Assembly: GCA_964342835.1 (NCBI GenBank) | Contig: CAYFGJ010000018.1 | Location: forward strand, 1 to 14,152 | Length of the DNA stretch: 14,152 bases | Direction of reading: 5' to 3' | From: GCA-2716945 sp964342835 | GTDB lineage: Bacteria; Pseudomonadota; Gammaproteobacteria; GCA-002705445; GCA-002716945 | Notes under the pieces: generated by a model | Databases searched by the model: none | Told to the model about the DNA's origin: nothing | The model's input: only the letters and a program-made list of their open reading frames with translations | In this document: positions 1-6,564 of the stretch, piece after piece | Position numbering within the stretch: the stretch's first letter is position 1 | Layout of the letters: every line of letters begins with the position of its first letter | Program-made: the position numbers and the translations under genes

Positions 1-76
1 TGATATTATTTCTATACAAGCCATATTAAATGAGTCACATATTGCATCAGCTTCTTATACTAAAATATTTAAATAA
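1..76 (+). CDS. C-terminal tail of an unidentified protein (partial)
   Basis: A reading frame enters from the left edge (first full codon at position 2) and stays open for 24 codons to a TAA at 74-76. The tail ends in ...SASYTKIFK. The stop shares its last A with the ATG of the glycosyltransferase gene (TAATG), the usual sign of a translationally coupled operon, so this is very probably the gene directly upstream in the same transcript. Too little is visible to name a family. By its place in the cluster it might be a dehydrogenase or pterin-related enzyme, but that is only a guess. Confidence 0.6.
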   Translation, partial: DIISIQAILNESHIASASYTKIFK

Positions 77-1083
77 TGAAAAATTATTTTTTTGTTATTC
101 CCATATTTAAAGATACTATAACGGGCGGAACTAAGTATGATTTAAAAATAGTCTCAGAATTAAGGAAACAATTTTTTAATATTAAAGTAATAGCGTATGA
201 TGCTAATGATCAGAATTATAAATATAAATTTTTTCGTAAGCTGCTTAACATTCCAAATAATAGTATAATTTGTATAGATGGTTTATTAGCTCCATTAATA
301 AGAAACATCATAACTGTTCTTAATAAAAAATATAAAATTGTGATGCTAATACATCATCCAACATCTCAAGAAAATTCAAATAATCATATGCAATTAATTA
401 ATAATTATTTTTCTGAAAGAATTTCATATAATCATTGTGATAAACTTGTTGTTGTTAGTAATCATATCGCAAAACAAATAAAAAAATTTATTACTTGCTA
501 TAAAAAAACTTATATTGTAAATCCAGGAATAGATAATGTATTTTTAAAATCAGAATTGAAAAAAAATAAAAATAATATAATCACTATAGGGAATATTATA
601 CAAAGGAAAGGATATCATATACTAATTGAAGCTTTATCTAAAGTTGATGGAAATTGGAAACTTTTTATAGTTGGAAGTTATAATCCTACTGATAAATATT
701 ATATGAATCTTAAACAAAAAATTGAGATATATAATTTAAAAGATAAAATTCTTTTCTTAGGAACAATCGAACAAAAGATATTACTATCTTACATGAGTAA
801 GTCTAAAATATTTGTTTCTCCAACTTACTATGAAGGATTTGGAATCGCTCTTTTAGAATCTGCATTATTTGGTTTAAAAATTATAACATCTGATATACCT
901 GTATTGAAAGATACATTAAAAAATCAAAATGTTGATTATATTAAAGTAGGTGATATTAATGAATTTGCTAAAAGAATTTCTAAAAGTCTAAAAGAAAAAA
1001 TAAATAAAAATAATTTTTCATTAAGTAGAGATTATACTTGGAAAAATAGTGCAAAAAAATTTTTATATGCTATCACAAAATAA
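76..1083 (+). CDS. GT4-family glycosyltransferase
   Basis: Retaining glycosyltransferase of the GT-B fold (GT4/Glycos_transf_1), 335 residues, which would transfer a sugar from a nucleotide-sugar donor to an unknown acceptor in the cytoplasm or at the inner membrane. An N-terminal acceptor-side domain has a GGTK segment at 17-20. A hinge at about 148-151 (NPGI) leads into the donor-binding domain, with GNIIQRKGYHILIEAL at 172-187 and the family E-x7-E signature at E253/E261 (EGFGIALLE). No transmembrane segment or signal peptide is visible. The ATG overlaps the stop of the upstream gene by one base and the 3' end overlaps the methyltransferase gene, so it sits inside an operon. The family is clear; donor and acceptor cannot be read from the sequence. 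It could act on a small molecule, since no capsule or LPS genes surround it. Confidence 0.88.
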   Translation: MKNYFFVIPIFKDTITGGTKYDLKIVSELRKQFFNIKVIAYDANDQNYKYKFFRKLLNIPNNSIICIDGLLAPLIRNIITVLNKKYKIVMLIHHPTSQENSNNHMQLINNYFSERISYNHCDKLVVVSNHIAKQIKKFITCYKKTYIVNPGIDNVFLKSELKKNKNNIITIGNIIQRKGYHILIEALSKVDGNWKLFIVGSYNPTDKYYMNLKQKIEIYNLKDKILFLGTIEQKILLSYMSKSKIFVSPTYYEGFGIALLESALFGLKIITSDIPVLKDTLKNQNVDYIKVGDINEFAKRISKSLKEKINKNNFSLSRDYTWKNSAKKFLYAITK

Positions 1084-1939
1084 TACATTTAGTTTCAAAT
1101 GGATCGAAAAAAGAGAGTTTTTTGACAACAAATCTAGAAATAAATTCGTTGTAGAAAAACTTATTCAACTTAAACATAAAAGATCAATGATTGATTTAGG
1201 ATGCGGAACTGGATCTTTTGCAATATGGTGTTTATTAAATAAAATCTTTTTTAAAGATATTTTACTGATTGATCATGATAGATCATTAACTAAACATATA
1301 CATAATTTTTTAAAAAAAAGACTTGATAATAATTATAAAATCAAAGGAAATAGCCATCTAAATAAATTTATATTAAATTATATGAAGGAAGACATAGTTA
1401 ATATTACTATAAAGAATGAAAATATTATTGAATATGTCAATGAATTGAAAAATTTTGATGTAATTAGTCTTTCTGCAATTTCTGATTTATTGTCTAAATC
1501 TATTATTAAAAAAATATTATCAAACTCTTCCAAAGGACAAGTATTATTATTTACATTATGTTTCAATGGAGTAATTAAATGGAATCCTATTAATAAATAT
1601 GATAAGTACATTAAAAATATATTTTTAAAAGATATGAAACAAGATAAAGGTTTAGGACCTTCTTTAGGTTGTGATTTTACAAAATATTTTTTAGATCTAA
1701 CTAAGAAAACATCACATACAATAGAAATTAGAGATTCATCATGGATTATAGACTGTAAAGATTTAAGATCTGTAGATTTTCAAAAAACTTATTTAAAAAT
1801 TATTTATAATGCTTTAAGAAAAAGAAATGATACTTCTATTGATATTCTTAAATCATGGAATAGTTTTAGATTAAAAGAAATTAATAAAACTTCATCAAAA
1901 TTAGTAGTAGGACATGATGACATTTTTTTAAAAATATGA
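1067..1939 (+). CDS. Class I SAM-dependent methyltransferase
   Basis: A Rossmann-fold methyltransferase of 290 residues from the ATG at 1067. Motif I is DLGCGTG at residues 43-49 and the acidic end of strand 2 appears as ILLIDHD shortly after it. An N-terminal segment with W12 and KREFFDNKSRN precedes the fold. The C-terminal half is basic and carries no second recognisable domain. A GTG at 1049 would add six residues with only a weak GGA upstream, so I prefer the ATG. Either start overlaps the glycosyltransferase gene (17 bases for ATG), and the TGA overlaps the next gene as ATGA, so it is translationally coupled on both sides. The substrate is unknown. Coupling to a glycosyltransferase and a RibD-like reductase makes a small-molecule O- or N-methylation more likely than RNA or protein methylation, by inference. 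Confidence 0.85.
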   Translation: MLSQNNTFSFKWIEKREFFDNKSRNKFVVEKLIQLKHKRSMIDLGCGTGSFAIWCLLNKIFFKDILLIDHDRSLTKHIHNFLKKRLDNNYKIKGNSHLNKFILNYMKEDIVNITIKNENIIEYVNELKNFDVISLSAISDLLSKSIIKKILSNSSKGQVLLFTLCFNGVIKWNPINKYDKYIKNIFLKDMKQDKGLGPSLGCDFTKYFLDLTKKTSHTIEIRDSSWIIDCKDLRSVDFQKTYLKIIYNALRKRNDTSIDILKSWNSFRLKEINKTSSKLVVGHDDIFLKI

Positions 1940-2838
1940 AAACTATTATCAACATTTTTAAATATTTTGTATCTATCTTTCTCCTTTATTTAGTCTTGGA
2001 TGAACATGGTAAAAATATTTTTAAGATTATACAGCTAATTGAATATAAATATTTATTGTTGATTATTTTATTGAGTACACTTCAGTATCTAATATCAGCA
2101 TATAGGTGGGTCTATATTTCTAAGTTTTCAAACATGAATCTTTCATATTCTTATTCACTAAAGTTTTATTATATATCAAGTTTTCTTAATAATATTCTAC
2201 CTGGTGGTATTGTTGGAGATATATACAGAATTTATCATAGTTCAGAAAAAAAAGCTTTTTTTGAAATTGGAAAATCTTTTCAATCAGTATTTTTTGAAAG
2301 GCTATCAGGGCAGTTGGTATTATTTGTAACTTTTATAATATCATTGACTATATATTTCTTCATTAATCAAAAATATGTTGCTTTTATGTATTTATTCTTT
2401 TTAATTCTTATATCTACATTAATATTAAAAATCTTTTTTGGAAAAAAAATTAAGAATTTTTTCTCTAATAATATTATTGGACAAAATTTTTATCGTATAT
2501 TTTCTGGTCATATTTTTTGGAACCATATCTTTTATTCATTCTTAGTGGTAATTACCTATATCCTCATATATATTATTTCAGCATTATCACTTAATTTAAC
2601 AATTGATTATTTTGCTTTTTTTGTATTTTCCCCCATTATTTTATTTTCAATGACTATACCTATAAGTATAGGAGGTTGGGGAGTTAGGGAAGGAACAGCT
2701 CTTTTAGTTTCATTTTTATTAGGACTTTCTGCTAGTGCTAGCATAAGTGTTTCAATAATCTATGGATTATTAAATCTAATTTGTTCTTTTCCTGGATTAT
2801 TTTTAATTTTAATATCATCTAAAAAACCGAAAATCTAA
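1936..2838 (+). CDS. LPG synthase-type transmembrane 'flippase' protein (UPF0104 family)
   Basis: Integral inner-membrane protein of 300 residues with about eight hydrophobic segments. It matches the lysylphosphatidylglycerol_TM / UPF0104 family, the membrane half of MprF. Two family hallmarks are present: NNILPGGIVGDIYR at 85-98 and GGWGVREG at 246-253. No soluble aminoacyl-transferase (MprF C-terminal) domain follows, so it is a stand-alone membrane unit. Such stand-alone proteins are found beside glycosyltransferases and are thought to translocate lipids or help attach groups to lipid carriers, but few have been tested. The ATG overlaps the methyltransferase stop (ATGA, 1936-1939). Its last 20 bases overlap the tail of the convergent RibD-like gene. 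The family is confident; the transported molecule is unknown. Confidence 0.85.
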   Translation: MKTIINIFKYFVSIFLLYLVLDEHGKNIFKIIQLIEYKYLLLIILLSTLQYLISAYRWVYISKFSNMNLSYSYSLKFYYISSFLNNILPGGIVGDIYRIYHSSEKKAFFEIGKSFQSVFFERLSGQLVLFVTFIISLTIYFFINQKYVAFMYLFFLILISTLILKIFFGKKIKNFFSNNIIGQNFYRIFSGHIFWNHIFYSFLVVITYILIYIISALSLNLTIDYFAFFVFSPIILFSMTIPISIGGWGVREGTALLVSFLLGLSASASISVSIIYGLLNLICSFPGLFLILISSKKPKI

Positions 2839-3679
2839 TATCATATAATATATCTCTTCCCATCTTAAAAAATTCAGTATTTAAATTTCTGAAAAAATCT
2901 ATTTTAGAGTTTTTATTTATGATAAAACTTGATTTTCCATTTCCCAATATAGATGGAGAAATACATAAATGCATTCTATCAAGAATATTATTCTTATAAA
3001 AAAAAGAAATTGTTTTTCCTCCACCTTCTATATAAATAATTTTTTTATTAAACTTTTTAAATATTAATTTTATATCTTTTACTAAAAAATGATTATTTTT
3101 TATTGGAAGATCTACAGAAGAATAAAAATTATTTTTTTTTGAATTACTACATAATATAATACTATTTTTATTAACACATCTATATTTATTTTTATTATTT
3201 ACCAATTTATTATTTGGATCTAAAATAACTCTTATTGGATTTGTTCCTTTTACTAATCTTGTAGTAAGTTTTGGATTATCTAATAATATAGTTCTAGATC
3301 CAACAACAATAATGTCTGCTAGAGCTCTTAGTCTATGTATATGTTCTAGATTTTCTTTATCACTGATATATTTAGATTCTCCAGTTTTAGTTGCAATAAA
3401 TCCATCTAGCGTTTGAGCTAAATGACCAATAAAATATGGCCCTTTCTTTTTATTTAAGATTATTGGTAAATATATATCAAATAATTGATCCAATTTCTCA
3501 TTACTTATAAAATTCTTTTTTATTACTTTACGTTTATCAAAATTATAAACAATAGATATATTTTTATTAGATATTTTTGCCGAAAAAGTCTGTGTTTTTT
3601 TATTATTTTTTATATTATTAGCAGACTTAATAGCTAAAATTAGTGACCAAGCTTGATTTTTTGTTATACTTAATTTCAT
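2819..3679 (-). CDS. RibD C-terminal-domain reductase (dihydrofolate-reductase-like), no deaminase domain
   Basis: 286-residue protein whose residues from about 80 to 286 form a RibD_C/DHFR-like NADPH-dependent reductase domain. Visible family features are GHLAQTLDGFIAT at 85-97, RALADIIVVGSRTILLDNPKLTTR at 118-141 (the 'R-x-x-x-D-a-i-v-v-G-x-x-T' region), NPIRVILDP at 147-155 and the nucleotide-binding EGGGKT at 218-223. RibD of riboflavin synthesis carries a cytidine-deaminase-like domain first, with HAE and PCxxC zinc motifs. None is present here; residues 1-79 are an unassigned extension. It therefore looks like a specialised reductase of a pyrimidine or pterin intermediate rather than the housekeeping RibD. 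It converges with the flippase-like gene (20-base overlap) and its start lies nine bases from the divergent small membrane gene. The domain is secure; the substrate is inference. Confidence 0.87.
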   Translation of the reverse strand: MKLSITKNQAWSLILAIKSANNIKNNKKTQTFSAKISNKNISIVYNFDKRKVIKKNFISNEKLDQLFDIYLPIILNKKKGPYFIGHLAQTLDGFIATKTGESKYISDKENLEHIHRLRALADIIVVGSRTILLDNPKLTTRLVKGTNPIRVILDPNNKLVNNKNKYRCVNKNSIILCSNSKKNNFYSSVDLPIKNNHFLVKDIKLIFKKFNKKIIYIEGGGKTISFFYKNNILDRMHLCISPSILGNGKSSFIINKNSKIDFFRNLNTEFFKMGRDILYDIRFSVF

Positions 3680-3688
3680 TAGATCAAA

Positions 3689-3931
3689 ATGTTTGTTATT
3701 AAAAATATTTTTAGAAACATTATTATAGGTGCCTTAATTCTGATACCTATAGTTATATTTCACCATTTTACATATCACTATTTTTCTAATTATAGTCTAG
3801 TTCCGTCAATTGTGTACTTATTTGGGGAAATGGGCTCATTAGGCCCAATCTATTTAATTTTAATATTATATATATGTGGGGTTTTGGCTAGATTTTTTAG
3901 TCAAAATCTAACTTTTAATAATATTCAATAA
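3689..3931 (+). CDS. Short DUF502-like membrane protein, apparently lacking the usual C-terminal part
   Basis: An 80-residue protein with two likely membrane helices at about 8-27 and 52-70. The order (basic N-terminus, a first helix containing LILIP, then GxLGP..LILIL..GVLARFF) resembles the first third of DUF502 proteins, which run to about 200 residues. The part after the second helix, including the usual 'R-I-P-x-V-r-s-I-Y' region, is absent: the frame ends at a TAA directly abutting the hisI stop. It could be a trimmed but functional relative, a decaying gene, or a chance likeness of two helices. No Shine-Dalgarno sequence is evident. The ATG is nine bases from the start of the divergent reductase gene. 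Coding status is likely, the family link tentative. Confidence 0.5.
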   Translation: MFVIKNIFRNIIIGALILIPIVIFHHFTYHYFSNYSLVPSIVYLFGEMGSLGPIYLILILYICGVLARFFSQNLTFNNIQ

Positions 3932-4387
3932 TTATAATTTAGTAGGATTTGGTACATCTCCATATACATCATCCGGATCAAAAGTTTTTTCTTTTTCTAT
4001 GAAAGATAATTTTGTTTTTCCTTTATTTACTTTTATTTCCCTATAAAAACAAGAGTGGTAACCAACATGACAACTGGCATTACCTTTAACTGATACTTGT
4101 AACCAAATACAATCTTGATCATCATCTATTAGTATATGTTTAACTTTTTGTATAAATCCACTTGAAGCACCTTTGTGCCATATACATTTTCTACTTCTAC
4201 TATAATAATGAGCTTCTTTTTTTAAAATTGTCAGTTTGAGAGCTTCATCATTCATATAGGCATGCATTAATAGTTTCCCTGATTTATGATCTGTTGTTAC
4301 TACTGGAATTAATCCCTTTTTATCAAATTTTGGACTTAATTTAATTCCTTCTTCAACTTCTTTTACTGATTTTCTATCTGAGAACAT
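3932..4387 (-). CDS. hisI: Phosphoribosyl-AMP cyclohydrolase
   Basis: Opens the adenine ring of phosphoribosyl-AMP, the third step of histidine synthesis, in the cytoplasm. 151 residues, the length of a stand-alone HisI; no HisE pyrophosphohydrolase domain follows. Diagnostic features are SRSRKCIWHKGASSG at 63-77, the Mg-binding acidic run DDDQDC at 88-93 (usually D-x-D-x-D with a zinc cysteine) and CHVGYHSCFYR at 106-116 with C106 and C113 as zinc ligands. Its ATG lies 14 bases inside the 3' end of the zinc-finger gene, and its stop abuts the stop of the convergent short membrane gene. It is thus the last gene of a MOSC / zinc-finger / hisI operon rather than part of a his operon. Identification is very firm. 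Confidence 0.96.
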   Translation of the reverse strand: MFSDRKSVKEVEEGIKLSPKFDKKGLIPVVTTDHKSGKLLMHAYMNDEALKLTILKKEAHYYSRSRKCIWHKGASSGFIQKVKHILIDDDQDCIWLQVSVKGNASCHVGYHSCFYREIKVNKGKTKLSFIEKEKTFDPDDVYGDVPNPTKL

Positions 4388-4604
4388 TTTTAACGCCTTT
4401 ATTTAAAATTTTTTTACTTATAGGTCTCTTTATATTTGCAAACGATTTCCAACAAAAAGTTTTACCGCAATAATAACACTCTATTTTACCATCCTTAGGT
4501 CTTATATTTAGGAATATTTGTGGGTGTCTTCCGCTCTTGGCATCTCCAGTACACGAAACTGTTGTTTGACCATCATCTATAATTACTTTGTTCGTAATTC
4601 TCAT
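4374..4604 (-). CDS. CHCC-type zinc-finger domain protein (NDUFS6-like)
   Basis: Small soluble protein of 76 residues carrying a zf-CHCC domain. The ligands are C18 (VSCTG), H27 (SGRHPQIFLNI), C43 and C46 (ECYYCGKTF). This is the fold of the NDUFS6 accessory subunit of mitochondrial complex I, and bacteria often encode it as a short stand-alone protein of unproven role. The C-terminal 25 residues are basic and unassigned. The start codon overlaps the stop of the MOSC gene (ATGA on the minus strand, 4601-4604). A GGTGA ribosome-binding-like sequence lies six bases upstream inside that gene. Its own 3' end overlaps hisI by 14 bases. The family is confident; whether it works with respiratory complex I here is unknown. 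Confidence 0.85.
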   Translation of the reverse strand: MRITNKVIIDDGQTTVSCTGDAKSGRHPQIFLNIRPKDGKIECYYCGKTFCWKSFANIKRPISKKILNKGVKNVLR

Positions 4605-5254
4605 ACAAATTCACCAAGTTTAATCAGTCTTTCTCTAAATTTCTCTTTTATTTCTTCAGTCAATGTTTTTAATTCTATAGCACTTTTCATTTTATCAATA
4701 TTATTTATATCTGTGTATAGTAGTTTTGCAACTTCATACACGCTCATAGAATTATCTTCTTTTTTTATCATATTTAATGAATCATTGGGGTTAATTTTCC
4801 CATTTTTTAATACTTTCATATATGCACCTGTACGTCCACTTTGCGAGAAATTTTTTGGAAAATCTCTGTCATTCATCTTAATCCCTAATTTATAGCATGG
4901 TACTCTTGGTTGTGTAACTTTAAGAATACAATCTGATATACTGAATTCATCACCTATATTTATTAGTTCTTCATCAAAATCATCTATGGTTAAATTTTCC
5001 CCCACTAATCCATAATCATTAAATTCTTTATTTAATTTTTTCGACCACATTTTATAATGTTTATATGAATAAGCATATACAGCTTTATCATACCCTCCGT
5101 GTACTTTAAGATCAGCTTGCTGATCTCCTACGATACCAAAATCAGTTAATTCAACACTTTTATCTATAGGTTTTTTATATATACTTGTGATAAGTTCTTT
5201 ACCGTTAAAGACAATTTTTTTTGGTTCTGAGATATTAATTGATAATATTTTCAT
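4601..5254 (-). CDS. MOSC domain protein, YiiM-like
   Basis: 217-residue cytoplasmic protein with a MOSC (MOCO sulfurase C-terminal) domain. Family signatures are GDQQADLKVHGGYDKAVYAY at 43-62, GENLTI at 85-90, the presumed molybdenum/sulfur-handling cysteine C120 in TQPRVPCYKL, and SGRTGAYMKVL at 139-149. A helical tail (about 170-217) matches the three-helix YiiM C-terminus. In E. coli, YiiM gives molybdenum-dependent resistance to 6-N-hydroxylaminopurine. It starts 29 bases from the divergent EamA gene, which leads a Mo-cofactor block, so a link to Mo-enzyme chemistry is plausible. No clear ribosome-binding site precedes the ATG at 5254. It is first in a three-gene overlapping operon with the zinc-finger gene and hisI. 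Confidence 0.9.
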   Translation of the reverse strand: MKILSINISEPKKIVFNGKELITSIYKKPIDKSVELTDFGIVGDQQADLKVHGGYDKAVYAYSYKHYKMWSKKLNKEFNDYGLVGENLTIDDFDEELINIGDEFSISDCILKVTQPRVPCYKLGIKMNDRDFPKNFSQSGRTGAYMKVLKNGKINPNDSLNMIKKEDNSMSVYEVAKLLYTDINNIDKMKSAIELKTLTEEIKEKFRERLIKLGEFV

Positions 5255-5268
5255 GCTGATTTATATGC

Positions 5269-5274
5269 AAAGGA
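5269..5274 (+). promoter_or_regulatory. Ribosome-binding site of the EamA transporter gene
   Basis: AAAGGA nine bases before the ATG at 5284. It is one of the few clear Shine-Dalgarno sequences in the window and fixes this start. It sits in the 29-base spacer shared with the divergent MOSC gene, so promoters for the two genes must overlap or lie partly inside coding sequence. Confidence 0.6.
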
Positions 5275-5283
5275 TAACTTAAT

Positions 5284-6180
5284 ATGCATTCATATACAAT
5301 AAATTGGATTTTATTAATGGTTTTATCAGCTATTTGGGGTGGAGCATTTACACTAAATAAAATAGCTTTAGAAAACTACACTCCAGAAATTATAGTTGCT
5401 GGAAGATTAATAATAGGTAGTATTATTTTAATTTTTCTTCTGTTAATCATTTATAAAAAACTGGAGTTTAAATTTAAACAATTAAATTATTTTTTTATAA
5501 TGAGTATTTTTGGTATAGTAGCGCCATTCTTGCTCATAATACACGGGCAAAAAAATATCGATAGTTCATTAGCTGGGATACTAATGTCTACAATGCCTAT
5601 ATCTACATTAATTTTATCGCATTTTTTTTTACATAATGAAAAAATGACAAGAAATAAACTAATTGGATTCGTACTTGCTTTTTTAGGTATTATAATTTTA
5701 ATTGTTCCAAATACTTCAAATATTGATAATAATTTTTATAATAACGAATTAATCTCTGAGCTCATGGTTATATCGGGTGCAATTTTATATTCTTTTGCTG
5801 CTGTATATGGAAAAAAATATAAAAACACGAATGCACTGAGTGCATCAACAGGAACAATATTTTTATCAGCTGTATTTATGCTTTTATATTTAATTTTTTT
5901 AGAAAATGATTCTTATGCACAGGTAGATGTTTTTTTATCTATTCCCGTATTATTGTTAGGTATATTTTGTACCGCAATAGCAACAATATTGTATTTTCAA
6001 ATACTTCAATCATCTGGAGCAACTTTCTTATCTATAATGAATTATCTAATTCCAATATGGTCTATTATTTTTGGATTACTTATTCTCAAAGAACAATTAT
6101 TTTGGAACTATATTTTTGGGCTATTAATTGTGATCATTGGAATCCAAATATCTGAAAAAGATATTAGAAAATCTCACTAA
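5284..6180 (+). CDS. EamA-family (DMT superfamily) transporter
   Basis: Inner-membrane carrier of 298 residues with two tandem EamA repeats at about 8-141 and 157-291, five helices each, giving the ten-helix drug/metabolite transporter layout. The ends of both repeats look typical: AGILMSTMPISTLILSHFF (97-115) with EKMTRNKLIGFVLAFLGI after it, and GATFLSIMNYLIPIWSIIFG (245-264) followed by LKEQLFWNYIFGLLIVIIGI. Members export amino acids, nucleobases, drugs or other small metabolites, usually by proton exchange; substrate cannot be predicted here. The gene diverges from the MOSC gene and is followed after about 96 bases by the DUF1244 / Mo-cofactor genes. Whether it shares their transcript is uncertain because an inverted repeat lies between. 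Confidence 0.9.
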   Translation: MHSYTINWILLMVLSAIWGGAFTLNKIALENYTPEIIVAGRLIIGSIILIFLLLIIYKKLEFKFKQLNYFFIMSIFGIVAPFLLIIHGQKNIDSSLAGILMSTMPISTLILSHFFLHNEKMTRNKLIGFVLAFLGIIILIVPNTSNIDNNFYNNELISELMVISGAILYSFAAVYGKKYKNTNALSASTGTIFLSAVFMLLYLIFLENDSYAQVDVFLSIPVLLLGIFCTAIATILYFQILQSSGATFLSIMNYLIPIWSIIFGLLILKEQLFWNYIFGLLIVIIGIQISEKDIRKSH

Positions 6181-6202
6181 TATTACAATTTTTACAAATA
6201 TT

Positions 6203-6226
6203 ATCATTTACAAGTAGTGTAATGAT
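6203..6226. repeat. Imperfect inverted repeat between the EamA gene and the DUF1244 gene
   Basis: ATCATTTACA (6203-6212) pairs with TGTAATGAT (6218-6226) as a nine-base-pair stem with one bulged T and a five-base AGTAG loop. It lies about 20 bases after the EamA stop and 50 bases before the DUF1244 start. No run of T follows on the plus strand, so an intrinsic terminator is not well supported. An operator or an RNA leader hairpin for the Mo-cofactor genes is possible. In DNA this AT-rich a stem of this size can also occur by chance. Confidence 0.35.
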
Positions 6227-6276
6227 ACTTGAAAATATTATAGGATATAAGAAACAATAAAATTGGATATTTGATA

Positions 6277-6564
6277 ATGAATGATGATGAAAAAATAAAA
6301 GCAGCTACTTTCGATAGAATAATTCAACATTTACGTGATAATCCTAATGTTCAGAATATAGAGCTTATGAATTTAGCTAACTTTTGTCGTAACTGTATTT
6401 CTAAATGGTATGTTAGTGAGTCAGAAAAATTAGGTAAAACAATTACATATGATGAAGCTAGAGAATTGATTTATGGAATGCCATACGGCGAATATAAATC
6501 AAAATTTCAAAAAGAAGCAACAAAAGAACAATTAGATAAATTTAATGCAAATAAAAAATCTTGA
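6277..6564 (+). CDS. DUF1244 domain protein
   Basis: 95-residue soluble protein covering one complete DUF1244 domain, known from Alpha- and Gammaproteobacteria but without assigned function. The family pattern is clear: DRIIQHLRDNPNVQNIELMN at 13-32, then LANFCRNCISKWY with C37 and C40, then DEARELIYGMPYGEYKSKFQ at 59-78. The paired cysteines suggest metal binding or redox chemistry, but only as a possibility. I prefer the ATG at 6277 to a TTG at 6271; no strong ribosome-binding site is seen for either. The last 20 bases overlap the start of the MoeB gene, so the two are coupled. The family is sure, the role unknown. Confidence 0.88.
   Translation: MNDDEKIKAATFDRIIQHLRDNPNVQNIELMNLANFCRNCISKWYVSESEKLGKTITYDEARELIYGMPYGEYKSKFQKEATKEQLDKFNANKKS

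Noticed and set aside
1049..1066. GTG start for the methyltransferase, adding six residues
   Set aside because: The ATG at 1067 is nearer to the conserved N-terminus and the GTG has only a weak GGA upstream; not excluded outright.
1378..1611. A 77-codon minus-strand open frame
   Set aside because: Antisense to the methyltransferase gene, hydrophobic by composition only, with no motif or start signal.
4518..4895. A 125-codon plus-strand open frame
   Set aside because: It lies antisense to the zinc-finger and MOSC genes, whose motifs are clear. Its translation is a low-complexity Ser/Phe/Ile mix with no domain.
5967..6155. A 62-codon plus-strand open frame in another phase
   Set aside because: Inside the second EamA repeat, which is intact in the main frame; no sign of a programmed frameshift.
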